Both the position numbers and the translations under genes were made by a program. From Stutzerimonas frequens (GTDB lineage: Bacteria > Pseudomonadota > Gammaproteobacteria > Pseudomonadales > Pseudomonadaceae): DNA of 64,000 nucleotides. The notes beneath the pieces are model-generated. The model searched no databases, had not been told where the DNA came from, and was given only the letters and a program-made list of their open reading frames with translations. Shown in pieces: positions 50,637 to 59,993 of this stretch. Position 1 is the stretch's first letter. The number at the start of each line of letters is the position of its first letter. Where the stretch lies: contig NZ_JAMOHM010000013.1 in assembly GCF_024448335.1 (NCBI RefSeq), positions 49,047 to 113,046 on the forward strand, in the 5' to 3' direction.

Positions 50637-51653
50637 GTGAAACGAGCCGTACGTGCGACGAGGCGAGACGGCAACCCTTTCAAATGGACCACACTGGCGC
50701 TGGCAGTTCCTTTGCTCGCTGCTTGCGACGGACCGCAATCGGCGCTTTCACCGGCCGGGCCGATGGCGCGCGACGTAGCGAACGTCTGGTGGGCGATGTT
50801 CGGTTTCTCCGTCGTGGTGCTGCTGGCCGTAAGCGTGCTGTGGATCTACGCCATGCTGCGCCGCCCGCAAACCCACAGTGCCGAAGAGGCCAAGCGCATC
50901 AATCGGCGCTGGGTCATCGGCGGCGGTATCGTTCTGCCCACCGTCAGCATCATCGCCCTGCTGGCCTTCGGCATTCCCACCGGGCGCAGCATGTTGCCGC
51001 TGCCGGTCGAGGGCGAACAGCCGCTGCGGGTTCAGGTGATCGGCCATCAGTGGTGGTGGGAGGTGCGTTATCCGGAAAGCGGCGTGGTGACGGCCAACCA
51101 GTTCATCCTGCCGGTGGACCGCCCCGTCGACGTCGAGGTCACCAGCGCCGACGTGATCCACTCATTCTGGGTGCCGCGCCTGGGGGGCAAGCTGGACATG
51201 GTCCCCGGGCGAACCAACACCTTGCGCCTGCAGGCGGCGCAGACTGGCGTCTTCCGCGGGCAGTGTTCTGAATTCTGCGGCAGCCAGCACGCGCACATGA
51301 TCCTGCATGTCGAAGCGCTGGAAGCCGATGCGTTCGCCAGCTGGATCGAGGCCCGCACCGGGCGTGAGCACCAGCCTCCGGGCGGCGCCGCCGGCCAGGT
51401 GTTCGACGAGCGCTGCGGCCAGTGCCACCGCGTCGCCGGTGTCAGTGACGGCAATCGCGCCCCGGATCTGAGCGACCTGGCGACCCGCCCGACGCTGGGT
51501 GCCGGGGTGATTGCAAACGACGCCGAAGGCCTGCGCCGCTGGCTCAGCGATCATCAGAGCATCAAGCACGGCATTGCCATGCCCCGCCACGACGACATTC
51601 CCGAAGAAACCCTCGGCCAGCTTGCCGACTGGCTGGAGACGCTCGCTCCATGA
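50637..51653 (+). CDS. ctaC: cytochrome c oxidase subunit II with fused cytochrome c (caa3 type)
   Basis: 338 residues. A lipoprotein signal with lipobox LLAAC (Cys30) is followed by two membrane segments (about 52-72, 93-112), the CuA domain (His175, Cys210, Cys214, His218, Met221) and a C-terminal cytochrome c domain with CGQCH (Cys260, Cys263, His264) and axial Met in GIAMPRHD. It takes electrons and passes them to subunit I. The only start that keeps the signal peptide is GTG at 50637, with weak AGG upstream. Overlaps subunit I by four bases. Confidence 0.92.
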   Translation: MKRAVRATRRDGNPFKWTTLALAVPLLAACDGPQSALSPAGPMARDVANVWWAMFGFSVVVLLAVSVLWIYAMLRRPQTHSAEEAKRINRRWVIGGGIVLPTVSIIALLAFGIPTGRSMLPLPVEGEQPLRVQVIGHQWWWEVRYPESGVVTANQFILPVDRPVDVEVTSADVIHSFWVPRLGGKLDMVPGRTNTLRLQAAQTGVFRGQCSEFCGSQHAHMILHVEALEADAFASWIEARTGREHQPPGGAAGQVFDERCGQCHRVAGVSDGNRAPDLSDLATRPTLGAGVIANDAEGLRRWLSDHQSIKHGIAMPRHDDIPEETLGQLADWLETLAP

Positions 51654-54178
51654 CCCCGACCCGTAACACTGGCGCCCCCGCCACCGACCCCGACCAGCTG
51701 CACGACCAGTTCAACGAGGTCTGGGGCAACCCGCGCGGCTGGCGTGCGCTGACCATCGTCAACCACACCAGCATCGGACTGCGCTTCCTGGTCACCGGAG
51801 CGTTCTTCTTCCTCGTCGGAGGCCTGCTGGCGATGCTGATCCGCACCCAGCTCGCCCTGCCCGGCTACGAGCTGATGGAGCCGGACGTCTACAACCAGGT
51901 CTTCACCATGCATGGCACGGTGATGATGTTCCTCTTCGCCGTGCCGATGATGGAAGGGCTGGCGGTCTACCTGATCCCGAAGATGATCGGCGCCCGCGAC
52001 CTGGTATTCCCGCGGCTGTCCGCGCTGGGCTATTACTGCTACCTGTTCGGCGGGCTGATCCTGCTGTCGAGCATCTTCCTCGACATCGCGCCGAAGGCCG
52101 GCTGGTTCATGTACACGCCGCTGTCCAGCTCGGCGCACACGCCGGGGGTGAATTCGGATTTCTGGCTGCTGGGTATCACCTTCGTCGAAATCTCCGCGGT
52201 CTCCGCCGGGGTCGAACTGGTGGTGTCGATCCTGCGCACCCGGGCCAGCGGCATGGCGCTGCACAAGATGCCGATCTACGCCTGGTACATCCTGGTGATG
52301 GCGATGATGATCGTGGTGGGCTTCCCGCCATTGATCCTCGGCTCGATCCTGCTGGAGCTGGAGCGCGCGGCCGGTATGCCATTCTTCGATGTCGCCCGGG
52401 GCGGTGACCCGGTGCTCTGGCAGCACCTGTTCTGGCTGTTCGGCCACCCCGAGGTGTACATCATCTTCCTGCCGGGCGCGGGAATCGTCTCGACGCTGAT
52501 CCCGGTGTTCTGCCAGCGTCCGCTGGTGGGCTACCGCTGGGTGGTGCTGGGCGTGCTGACCACCGGCTTCATCAGTTTCGGGCTGTGGGTGCACCACATG
52601 TTCACGGTCGGCATTCCGCAGCTGGCCACAGCGTTCTTCTCGGCGGCGAGCATGCTGGTGGCGATCCCCACCGGCGTGCAGATCTTCGCCTGGCTGGCGA
52701 CGCTCTGGCTCGGCAAGCCGGTATACAAGGTGCCAATGCTCTGGCTGGTGGGCTTTCTCATCGTCTTCGTCGCCGGCGGGCTGACCGGCGTGATGCTGGC
52801 ACTGGTGCCGTTCGACTGGCAGGTGCACGACACCCATTTCGTGGTTGCGCACATGCACTACGTGCTGGTGGGCGGCATGGTCTTCCCGCTGATGGCCGGG
52901 CTGTATTACTGGCTGCCGCACTTCTCCGGCCGCATGCCCTCGGCCAAGCTCGGCCGCTGGGGCTTCTGGCTGTTCTTCATCGGCTTCAACGTCACCTTCA
53001 TGATCATGCACTGGACCGGCCTGATCGGCATGCCGAGACGGGTCTATACCTATGACACCGGCCTCGGCTGGGACATGCCCAACCTGGTGTCCTCGGTCGG
53101 CAGCTTCATCATGGCGGTGGGCGTGGCAACCATCCTGCTGGATATCGTCCTGCACTTTCGTTTCGGAGTTCCGGCGCCGAAGAACCCGTGGAACGCGGAT
53201 ACCCTGGAGTGGGCCACCAGCCTGCCGCCGAGCGCCTACAACTTCGTCAGCCTGCCGGACGTGACCGACCGCCATCCGTTGTGGAAAGACCCGGACCTGC
53301 CCGACAGCGTTGCCCGCGGTGAGCACGCACTGACCGTGATTGACCATGGCCGACGGGAAACCTGGGGCAGCGACCCGCTGACCGGCAAGGTGCGTGAGAT
53401 CATCCACCTGCCGGGCAACAGCTGGCTGCCGTTCATCGCATCGGTGTTCCTCGCGGTGCTCTGCCTGAGCCTGCTGAACAAGTTCTACTGGGTCGCGCTG
53501 GGTGCGACCGTGGCGACGCTGGTCGTGCTCTTTCGCTGGTCCTGGGAGAACGGCGCGCATCCAGCGGCCGCGCCGGATGCCCATACCCAGCCCGGCGAAC
53601 CGCCGCTGCATTCACGCACGTTCGATGGGCCGGGCCTGTGGGGCATGGGCGTAACCCTGCTGGCCAACGGCGCGCTGTATCTGTCGCTGCTGTTCGGCTG
53701 GTTCTACCTGTGGACCGTTTCGCCACAATGGCAGGTGCCGGAGAGCCAGCTCAACGGCTGGCTAATGCTGGCCAGCACGCTGCTGCTGAGCGCCGGCACG
53801 CTCTGGCTACACCGCCTGATCAAGCGCCTGCGGGCCGGCCCGCACAGCAGTTTGATGTCGCAGCTGGCATGGCTGGGGCTGCTGGCATTGACGCAGTCGG
53901 CGATGCTGCTGTGGCTGATGTTGAGCGCCGGGCTGGCGCCGACCGAAACCGCGCATGATGCCGTAGTGTTCGTGATGCTCGCGTACAGCCTGATCCATTG
54001 CACACTGGCAGCGGTGCTCACCGGTCTGCAGGCGTGGCGCGTAGCCCTCGGTTACGTGGGCGACAAGGCGCCATACGAGCCCGTCGTGGTCGAGCAGCTC
54101 TGGTACTACAACCTGGGTGTGCTCTGGGTCAGCTATGCGGCCATCGTGCTGTTTCCGGCCACCTGGGGAGGTGCGTGA
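51650..54178 (+). CDS. ctaD: cytochrome c oxidase subunit I fused to subunit III-like domain
   Basis: 842 residues, against about 530 for subunit I alone. The first 560 residues carry the heme a and CuB ligands: His88 (MHGTVMM), GHPEVY (His266, Glu268, Tyr270), His315-His316 (WVHHMF) and the His pair HMH (401, 403), so it is an A1-type proton-pumping oxidase. The rest (about 600-842) has five to six further membrane segments of the CoxC type, so the two subunits are one chain. It overlaps subunit II by four bases and the next small gene by one. Confidence 0.93.
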   Translation: MTPTRNTGAPATDPDQLHDQFNEVWGNPRGWRALTIVNHTSIGLRFLVTGAFFFLVGGLLAMLIRTQLALPGYELMEPDVYNQVFTMHGTVMMFLFAVPMMEGLAVYLIPKMIGARDLVFPRLSALGYYCYLFGGLILLSSIFLDIAPKAGWFMYTPLSSSAHTPGVNSDFWLLGITFVEISAVSAGVELVVSILRTRASGMALHKMPIYAWYILVMAMMIVVGFPPLILGSILLELERAAGMPFFDVARGGDPVLWQHLFWLFGHPEVYIIFLPGAGIVSTLIPVFCQRPLVGYRWVVLGVLTTGFISFGLWVHHMFTVGIPQLATAFFSAASMLVAIPTGVQIFAWLATLWLGKPVYKVPMLWLVGFLIVFVAGGLTGVMLALVPFDWQVHDTHFVVAHMHYVLVGGMVFPLMAGLYYWLPHFSGRMPSAKLGRWGFWLFFIGFNVTFMIMHWTGLIGMPRRVYTYDTGLGWDMPNLVSSVGSFIMAVGVATILLDIVLHFRFGVPAPKNPWNADTLEWATSLPPSAYNFVSLPDVTDRHPLWKDPDLPDSVARGEHALTVIDHGRRETWGSDPLTGKVREIIHLPGNSWLPFIASVFLAVLCLSLLNKFYWVALGATVATLVVLFRWSWENGAHPAAAPDAHTQPGEPPLHSRTFDGPGLWGMGVTLLANGALYLSLLFGWFYLWTVSPQWQVPESQLNGWLMLASTLLLSAGTLWLHRLIKRLRAGPHSSLMSQLAWLGLLALTQSAMLLWLMLSAGLAPTETAHDAVVFVMLAYSLIHCTLAAVLTGLQAWRVALGYVGDKAPYEPVVVEQLWYYNLGVLWVSYAAIVLFPATWGGA

Positions 54179-54537
54179 TGAGGTATGCGCGGACGTCGCC
54201 CTACCATCCGATCCAGATTCCGATCGGCCTGATCATCTGGAGCCTGTGGTTCGTCGCCATGTATGGCGGCCAGGCGGTGATCTGCAAGCTCAGCCCGCCC
54301 GACCCGGCCCAGGGCGTATGGAACTGGCTGAACGGCAGCCTGGGTGCCCTGACCCTGCTGACCCTTGCGTTGCTGCTGTGGATGGCGCGCTATTTCTGGC
54401 GTCTGTCGCGGGCACCGGAGGAACAGAACGAACGGCAGCAGTTCGTCACCAAGATCGCTGCGGGGATTCACTTCATCGCGGCCCAGGCCACGCTGTTCGT
54501 CGGCATTCCGCTGTTGCAGATACCGCCATGCCTGTGA
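54178..54537 (+). CDS. small membrane protein of the caa3 oxidase operon
   Basis: 119 residues with three hydrophobic segments (about 13-36, 56-76, 95-117). It shares one base (TGATG) with the subunit I/III gene and overlaps the next gene by ten bases, so it is part of the same operon. It may be an accessory or small subunit of the oxidase. I recognise no named family. Confidence 0.7.
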   Translation: MRYARTSPYHPIQIPIGLIIWSLWFVAMYGGQAVICKLSPPDPAQGVWNWLNGSLGALTLLTLALLLWMARYFWRLSRAPEEQNERQQFVTKIAAGIHFIAAQATLFVGIPLLQIPPCL

Positions 54538-55382
54538 TCTCCCGAACCAAACGGCGGATACCACCGGGACTGCTAGCGCTGCCGGCAGCCCTGAGTGTAT
54601 CGACGCCGGCTTTCGCCCACGGCCTGTTCGACGCCCATCTGCTCGACCGCGCGCCGCTGCTGCTGACCGCCCTGCTGGTGGCTGCGGCCTGGCTGCTGTA
54701 CCTGCTCGGTGGGCGCAAGGTACCGCCGCGGCGCCATGAAGCCCTCTGCTTTCACGCGGCAATGCTGCTGGTGGTGTTCTCGGTGTTCGGCCCCATCGAC
54801 GACTGGGCGGAAACCAGCACCGCCTGGCACATGACCCAGCACATGCTATTCATCATCGTGATCGCCCCGTTGTGGGCGCTGGCGCGGCCGTTGCCGCAGT
54901 GGCGCGGGGTCACCGGGCGCTTCGCCCAGCCACTGTGGACCGGCATCCTGCGTGCCGGGCGCTACCCCACATTGCTGGCGCTGCTGCATGGCGCGGTGAT
55001 CTGGATCTGGCACACGCCGAAGCTCTATGTGCTGGCGCTGGACGACCTCTGGTGGCACGCCTTCGAGCATGCATGCTTCCTGTTCACCGGCTGGCTGTTC
55101 TGGTGGTCGGCGCTGCGCGCGAATCCGAAGCAGGTGCCACAGGCGCTGATGGCGGTGCTGCTGACGCTTATGCACACCGGTCTGCTGGGCGCCCTGCTCA
55201 CCTTCGGTAGCGTGTCGTTCTACGGTGAAGGCCGCTCAGTGGAAGATCAGCAGCTGGCCGGTCTGATCATGTGGGTGCCGGGCGGGCTGATCTATCTGAT
55301 CGGCGGCGGCTGGATCGCCTGGCGCTGGCTGACCCGCATGTGGCGGCGGCAGAACACGCGAGCCGCTGCCCCGGATACCTAA
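54528..55382 (+). CDS. ctaG: caa3-type oxidase assembly factor CtaG
   Basis: 284 residues with a signal-like N-terminus and about seven membrane segments. The His-bearing STAWHMTQHMLFIIVIAPL and HTPKLYVLALDDLWWHAFEHACFL match the Caa3_CtaG family (Pfam PF09678). These proteins help CuB or heme insertion into caa3 oxidases and are unrelated to Cox11. It ends the oxidase gene run at 55382, convergent with tusA. Confidence 0.88.
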   Translation: MPVISRTKRRIPPGLLALPAALSVSTPAFAHGLFDAHLLDRAPLLLTALLVAAAWLLYLLGGRKVPPRRHEALCFHAAMLLVVFSVFGPIDDWAETSTAWHMTQHMLFIIVIAPLWALARPLPQWRGVTGRFAQPLWTGILRAGRYPTLLALLHGAVIWIWHTPKLYVLALDDLWWHAFEHACFLFTGWLFWWSALRANPKQVPQALMAVLLTLMHTGLLGALLTFGSVSFYGEGRSVEDQQLAGLIMWVPGGLIYLIGGGWIAWRWLTRMWRRQNTRAAAPDT

Positions 55383-55411
55383 GGCTCAGCCAGGCATCAC
55401 GTCTGCCGACG

Positions 55412-55663
55412 TCAGTCGACTTTCTTGCGAATCCAGTAGAGATAGGTGCCTGCGTCTTGCTGCTGTTCGACCAGATCATGGCCGAGGAACACGCAGAACT
55501 TGGGAATGTCGCGCTGGGTCGAGGGATCGGTGGCGATGACCTTGAGCATCGCCCCGCCAGCCAGGTCGCGCACCTTGTTATGCAGCATCATCACCGGCTC
55601 AGGGCAGTTCAGGCCGGTGGCGTCGAGAACGGCGTCGACAGTCATTTCAGCTGATTGGCTCAT
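55412..55663 (-). CDS. tusA: sulfur carrier protein TusA
   Basis: 83 residues with the TusA motif [19 protein letters not shown], in which Cys20 carries the persulfide. In E. coli TusA passes sulfur from IscS to TusBCD-E for 2-thiouridine in tRNA. The gene is small and alone, 72 bases after rlmM on the same strand, and convergent with the caa3 operon. Confidence 0.94.
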   Translation of the reverse strand: MSQSAEMTVDAVLDATGLNCPEPVMMLHNKVRDLAGGAMLKVIATDPSTQRDIPKFCVFLGHDLVEQQQDAGTYLYWIRKKVD

Positions 55664-55735
55664 CAGTGGGCTCCGGAAAACAGGCGTGCATTGTGGCGCA
55701 AGCGCGCGGACAGGTCATCCGCAGGTGATCGACGA

Positions 55736-56785
55736 TCAGAGGCGGCGCAGGTGACAGGTCACCTCTTCCCGGTCGTGATACAGCTGCTTGCAGCCGATGC
55801 TGGCCTTGACGCCACGTTCGGCCAATCCAACGGCGATACGTTCGAGCAGGCGCTTGACCTCGGCGTAGCGCTGCTTCATCGGCAGCTTGAGGTTCACCAC
55901 CGCCTCGCGGCACAGGCCCTCGCCGATCCAGGTTTCCAGCAGCGCAGCATTGCGCGCCGGCTTCTCGACGATGTCGCAGACCATCCAGTCCACCGGCCTT
56001 TTCGGGCGGAAGGTGAAGCCATCAGCGCGAAAGTGCTCCACCAGCCCGGAATCCATCAGGTCGGCGTTCATCGGCCCGTTGTCCACCGCGCTGACCTTGA
56101 TATGCCGGTTGACCAGCTGCCAGGTCCAGCCGCCCGGCGCCGCGCCCAGATCGACCCCCGTCATGCCCGCCGCCAGCCGCGTATCCCATTGCTCGCGCGG
56201 GATGAAATGGTGCCAGGCCTCCTCCAGCTTGAGCGTCGAGCGGCTGGGTGCCTGGCGCGGAAACTTCAGGCGCGGGATGCCCATCGGCCACAGCGCGCTG
56301 TTGTTTGCCTCGGCGATGCCGGCGAACACCTCGCGTCCGCTCTTGAACGTAAGCAGCAGGCGCGGCCCCTTGCCCTGCTCGTCGAGGCGACCGGCCTTGA
56401 TCAGCGCCTTGCGCAGCGGCGCCTCGAACTTGCGACAGAAGTTGGAGAGCTCCTTGCCATCGTTGGTATCCAGCACTTCAAGCCATAGGCTGCTGCATAC
56501 CGGATAGCTCGCCAGATGCGCCAGCAGCACGCTGATCCGGTCGGTTTCCGGCAGTTGCACGTACTCGCCACGCGCCCACTGCCGCGGAAAGATCAGCTCG
56601 GCGAAGCGTAGCCGGCGCATCAGCTTCTCGGCACCGCCGGCTTCGCTGCAGATGAACTCGGCGCAGGCGCTGTCGGGCCGCGCCTTGGCATAGCCTGCGA
56701 CTTCGAGGATGGCGGCGTGCTCACTGATTTCCGCACACACCTCGCCCTCGAAACCGGGACGGCAATGCAGCAACAATGTGTTCAT
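55736..56785 (-). CDS. rlmM: 23S rRNA 2'-O-ribose C2498 methyltransferase
   Basis: 349 residues, close to E. coli RlmM (366). The SAM-binding motif GVDLGAAPGGWTWQLVNR lies near residue 210, with VCDIVEKPAR as the catalytic loop and VNLKLPMKQRY near the end. The N-terminal THUMP-like part is present. It methylates C2498 of 23S rRNA. It is divergent from acnA. Confidence 0.95.
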   Translation of the reverse strand: MNTLLLHCRPGFEGEVCAEISEHAAILEVAGYAKARPDSACAEFICSEAGGAEKLMRRLRFAELIFPRQWARGEYVQLPETDRISVLLAHLASYPVCSSLWLEVLDTNDGKELSNFCRKFEAPLRKALIKAGRLDEQGKGPRLLLTFKSGREVFAGIAEANNSALWPMGIPRLKFPRQAPSRSTLKLEEAWHHFIPREQWDTRLAAGMTGVDLGAAPGGWTWQLVNRHIKVSAVDNGPMNADLMDSGLVEHFRADGFTFRPKRPVDWMVCDIVEKPARNAALLETWIGEGLCREAVVNLKLPMKQRYAEVKRLLERIAVGLAERGVKASIGCKQLYHDREEVTCHLRRL

Positions 56786-56959
56786 GTTCGAATCCTGTCA
56801 GCGGTATGGCCTGGACCAAAGCCGCGCATCATAGCCGACCGCGGGAACCCTCGCCCGCATCGCCCGGTCCAGTGCAGTAGCGAAACACCTGCCCAAGGGC
56901 TAGTTTCAAAGCTCGTTCATCAGCCAGCCCCTCACCGTGTGGGCACAAGGAGATGAGGA

Positions 56960-59635
56960 ATGCCTTCCCTGGATAGCCTGAAATGTCGCCGCAGCCTCGA
57001 GGTTGCCGGCAAGACCTACCACTACTACAGCCTCCCCGAAGCGGCCGCCCAGCTGGGCGACATCAGCCGCCTGCCAACCTCGCTGAAAGTGCTGCTGGAA
57101 AACCTGCTGCGCTGGGAAGACGGCGAGACGGTACGCGGTGAGGACCTCCAGTCGCTGGCGCGATGGCTGCAGACGCAGAGCTCCGAGCAGGAGATCCAGT
57201 ACCGCCCCGCCCGTGTACTGATGCAGGACTTCACCGGCGTACCGGCCGTGGTCGACCTCGCCGCCATGCGCGATGCCGTGGCCAAGGCTGGGGGCGATCC
57301 GCAGAAGATCAACCCGCTGTCGCCGGTGGACCTGGTGATCGACCACTCGGTGATGGTCGACCGCTTCGGCAGCGACCAGGCCTTCGAACAGAACGTCGAG
57401 ATCGAGATGCAGCGCAACGGCGAACGCTACGAGTTCCTGCGCTGGGGCCAGCAGGCCTTCGACAATTTCAGCGTGGTGCCGCCGGGTACCGGCATCTGCC
57501 ACCAGGTCAACCTGGAGTACCTCGGCCAGGTGGTCTGGACCCGCGAAGAGAACGGCGAGACCGTCGCCTACCCCGACACCCTGGTCGGCACCGATTCGCA
57601 CACCACCATGATCAATGGCCTCGGCGTGCTGGGCTGGGGCGTGGGTGGCATCGAGGCCGAAGCGGCGATGCTTGGCCAACCGGTGTCGATGCTGATTCCT
57701 GAGGTGATCGGTTTCCGCCTCAGCGGCAAGCTCAACGAGGGCGTCACCGCCACCGACCTGGTGCTGACCGTGACGCAGATGCTGCGCAAGCACGGCGTGG
57801 TCGGCAAATTCGTCGAGTTCTACGGCCCGGGGCTGGATCACCTGCCGCTGGCCGACCGTGCCACCATCGGCAACATGGCGCCCGAGTACGGCGCCACCTG
57901 CGGCTTCTTCCCGGTCGACCAGATCACCATCGACTACCTGCGCCTGACCGGTCGCAACGAGGAGCGCATTGCCCTGGTCGAGGCCTACAGCAAGGCTCAG
58001 GGCATGTGGCGTGACAGCGATTCGCCGGACCCTGTGTTCACCGCTACCCTGGAGCTGGACCTGGCCCAGGTGCAGCCGTCCGTAGCCGGGCCCAAGCGCC
58101 CGCAGGACCGGGTCACGCTCGGCGATATCGGCGCCAACTTCGACCTGCTACTGGAAACCGGCGGACGCAAGCAGCAGGCCGACACCTCGGTGGAGGTCAA
58201 GGGCGAGAACTTCCACCTCAAGCACGGCGCGGTGGTCATCGCGGCAATCACCTCCTGCACCAATACCTCTAACCCCAATGTACTGATGGCCGCCGGCCTC
58301 GTCGCCAAGAAGGCGGTTGAGCGCGGGCTCAAGCGTCAGCCCTGGGTCAAGTCCTCGCTAGCGCCAGGCTCCAAGGTGGTCACCGACTACCTCGAGCGGG
58401 CCGGGCTGACCCGCTATCTGGACCAGCTCGGCTTCAACCTGGTGGGCTATGGCTGCACCACCTGTATCGGCAACTCCGGGCCGTTGCCGGATGCCATCGG
58501 CCAGGCGATTACCGACAACGACCTGATCGTATCGTCGGTGCTGTCCGGCAACCGCAACTTCGAGGGCCGCGTGCACCCGCTGGTCAAGGCCAACTGGCTG
58601 GCCTCGCCACCGCTGGTGGTCGCCTTCGCCCTGGCCGGCACCACGCGCATCAACATGGATCGCGAGCCGCTGGGCTACGACGACCAGAATCAGCCGGTGT
58701 ACCTGAAGGATATCTGGCCGAGCAGCGCCGAAATCGCCGAAGCCGTGGCGCGTATCGACGGCGAGATGTTCCGCAGCCGCTATGCCGACGTATTCAGCGG
58801 TGACGAGCACTGGCAGAAGATTCCGGTCAGCGCCGGCGACACTTATCAGTGGAATGCCAGCTCCAGCTACGTGCAGAACCCGCCCTACTTCGAAGATATC
58901 GGCCAGCCACCAGCGCCGCCGGCGGACGTCGAGAATGCCCGGGTTCTGGCGGTGTTCGGCGACTCCATCACCACCGACCACATCTCGCCCGCCGGCAACA
59001 TCAAGGCGAGTTCGCCGGCCGGCCTGTACCTGCAATCGCTGGGGGTGGCGCCGGAAGACTTCAACTCCTACGGCTCGCGCCGCGGCAACCACGAAGTCAT
59101 GATGCGCGGCACCTTTGCCAACATCCGCATCAAGAACGAGATGCTCGGCGGCGAGGAAGGCGGCAACACGCTCTACCAGCCGAGTGGTGAAAAGCTGTCG
59201 ATCTACGACGCCGCCATGCGCTATCAGGCCGAAGGCGTGCCGCTGGTGGTGATTGCCGGCAAGGAGTATGGCACCGGCTCCAGCCGTGACTGGGCCGCCA
59301 AGGGCACCAACCTGCTGGGCGTGAAGGCGGTCATCGCCGAGAGCTTCGAGCGCATCCACCGGTCCAACCTCATCGGCATGGGCGTGCTGGCGCTGCAGTT
59401 CGTCGGCGAGCAGACGCGTCAGTCGCTGGGTCTGAACGGCACGGAGAAGTTGTCGATCCGAGGGCTCGGCGCGGACATCAAGCCACGCCAGCTGCTCACC
59501 GTCGACGTGGAACGGCAGGACGGCTCGCGCGATTCGTTCCAGGTGCTGAGCCGCATCGACACGCTGAATGAGGTCCAGTACTTCAAGGCCGGCGGCATCC
59601 TGCACTACGTATTGCGCCAGCTGATCGGGAGCTGA
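56960..59635 (+). CDS. acnA: aconitate hydratase A
   Basis: 891 residues, matching AcnA. Cluster ligands are Cys433 ([11 protein letters not shown]), Cys499 and Cys502 ([12 protein letters not shown]), and the swivel domain carries [16 protein letters not shown]. It converts citrate to isocitrate in the TCA cycle; AcnA is generally the stress-stable type. AAGGAGATGAGGA precedes the ATG. It is followed, after a gap with two hairpins, by aer, the same order as in P. aeruginosa (PA1562-PA1561). Confidence 0.97.
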   Translation: MPSLDSLKCRRSLEVAGKTYHYYSLPEAAAQLGDISRLPTSLKVLLENLLRWEDGETVRGEDLQSLARWLQTQSSEQEIQYRPARVLMQDFTGVPAVVDLAAMRDAVAKAGGDPQKINPLSPVDLVIDHSVMVDRFGSDQAFEQNVEIEMQRNGERYEFLRWGQQAFDNFSVVPPGTGICHQVNLEYLGQVVWTREENGETVAYPDTLVGTDSHTTMINGLGVLGWGVGGIEAEAAMLGQPVSMLIPEVIGFRLSGKLNEGVTATDLVLTVTQMLRKHGVVGKFVEFYGPGLDHLPLADRATIGNMAPEYGATCGFFPVDQITIDYLRLTGRNEERIALVEAYSKAQGMWRDSDSPDPVFTATLELDLAQVQPSVAGPKRPQDRVTLGDIGANFDLLLETGGRKQQADTSVEVKGENFHLKHGAVVIAAITSCTNTSNPNVLMAAGLVAKKAVERGLKRQPWVKSSLAPGSKVVTDYLERAGLTRYLDQLGFNLVGYGCTTCIGNSGPLPDAIGQAITDNDLIVSSVLSGNRNFEGRVHPLVKANWLASPPLVVAFALAGTTRINMDREPLGYDDQNQPVYLKDIWPSSAEIAEAVARIDGEMFRSRYADVFSGDEHWQKIPVSAGDTYQWNASSSYVQNPPYFEDIGQPPAPPADVENARVLAVFGDSITTDHISPAGNIKASSPAGLYLQSLGVAPEDFNSYGSRRGNHEVMMRGTFANIRIKNEMLGGEEGGNTLYQPSGEKLSIYDAAMRYQAEGVPLVVIAGKEYGTGSSRDWAAKGTNLLGVKAVIAESFERIHRSNLIGMGVLALQFVGEQTRQSLGLNGTEKLSIRGLGADIKPRQLLTVDVERQDGSRDSFQVLSRIDTLNEVQYFKAGGILHYVLRQLIGS

Positions 59636-59649
59636 GCGCAGAAAGAAAA

Positions 59650-59680
59650 ACGCCGGTGCGAAGTCCTTTCGCACCGGCGT
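59650..59680 (-). terminator. hairpin after acnA with minus-strand T-run
   Basis: A 13-bp stem ACGCCGGTGCGAA/TTCGCACCGGCGT. The run of T lies on the minus strand (GTTTTTCTTTC) and not on the plus strand, so it would terminate a transcript coming from the right, not acnA. Confidence 0.6.
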
Positions 59681-59854
59681 CAGCCACTCCCTTGGCATCG
59701 AATCTCCAGCCGCCTGGGCCTCCATGCACGGGTCCGGCTCCCTGAACTGGTCGCCGCTGCCTTCTCGAGCGCAGCGTCCGGACATGCACCGACATTGCCG
59801 GAAAAGCATTGCAGAAAGATTAAGCCCCGACGTCCGTCAGTCGCCTGTATCGAC

Positions 59855-59880
59855 AAAGCTGATCCTCGAATCAGCTTTTT
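59855..59880 (+). terminator. plus-strand terminator upstream of aer
   Basis: AAAGCTGAT and ATCAGCTTT form a 9-bp stem with a six-base loop, followed by TT. This is a complete Rho-independent terminator for plus-strand transcripts, either acnA read-through or a short RNA from this gap. Confidence 0.8.
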
Positions 59881-59940
59881 CCCTCAAGATCGCCACGCTA
59901 CGGCCGACCCATTGGTCAGCCTGAGACCGAATTAAAACTA

Positions 59941-59967
59941 TAAAGGTCAGGTGCGCCATTCCGAGAA
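59941..59967 (+). promoter_or_regulatory. sigma-28 (FliA)-like promoter of aer
   Basis: TAAAG is followed after 14 bases by TCCGAGAA, six of eight matches to GCCGATAA. The predicted start lies about 20 bases before the aer ATG. Confidence 0.6.
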
Positions 59968-59993
59968 CACTTCTATGCCAGGCGTGAAAGTCG

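Larger units (their letters stand above)
59636..59993. other. acnA-aer intergenic region, possible small-RNA locus
   Basis: 358 bases. It contains a first hairpin with its T-run on the minus strand, a second hairpin with its T-run on the plus strand, and a sigma-28-like promoter for aer. No open frame with family likeness is present. Confidence 0.55.

Noticed and set aside
51554..53611. Minus-strand open frame of 685 codons across the oxidase genes
   Set aside because: Shadow of the caa3 subunit I gene, rich in His, Arg and Gln with no family features.
58358..59809. Minus-strand open frame of 483 codons opposite acnA
   Set aside because: Shadow of acnA, whose iron-sulfur cysteines are clear on the plus strand.
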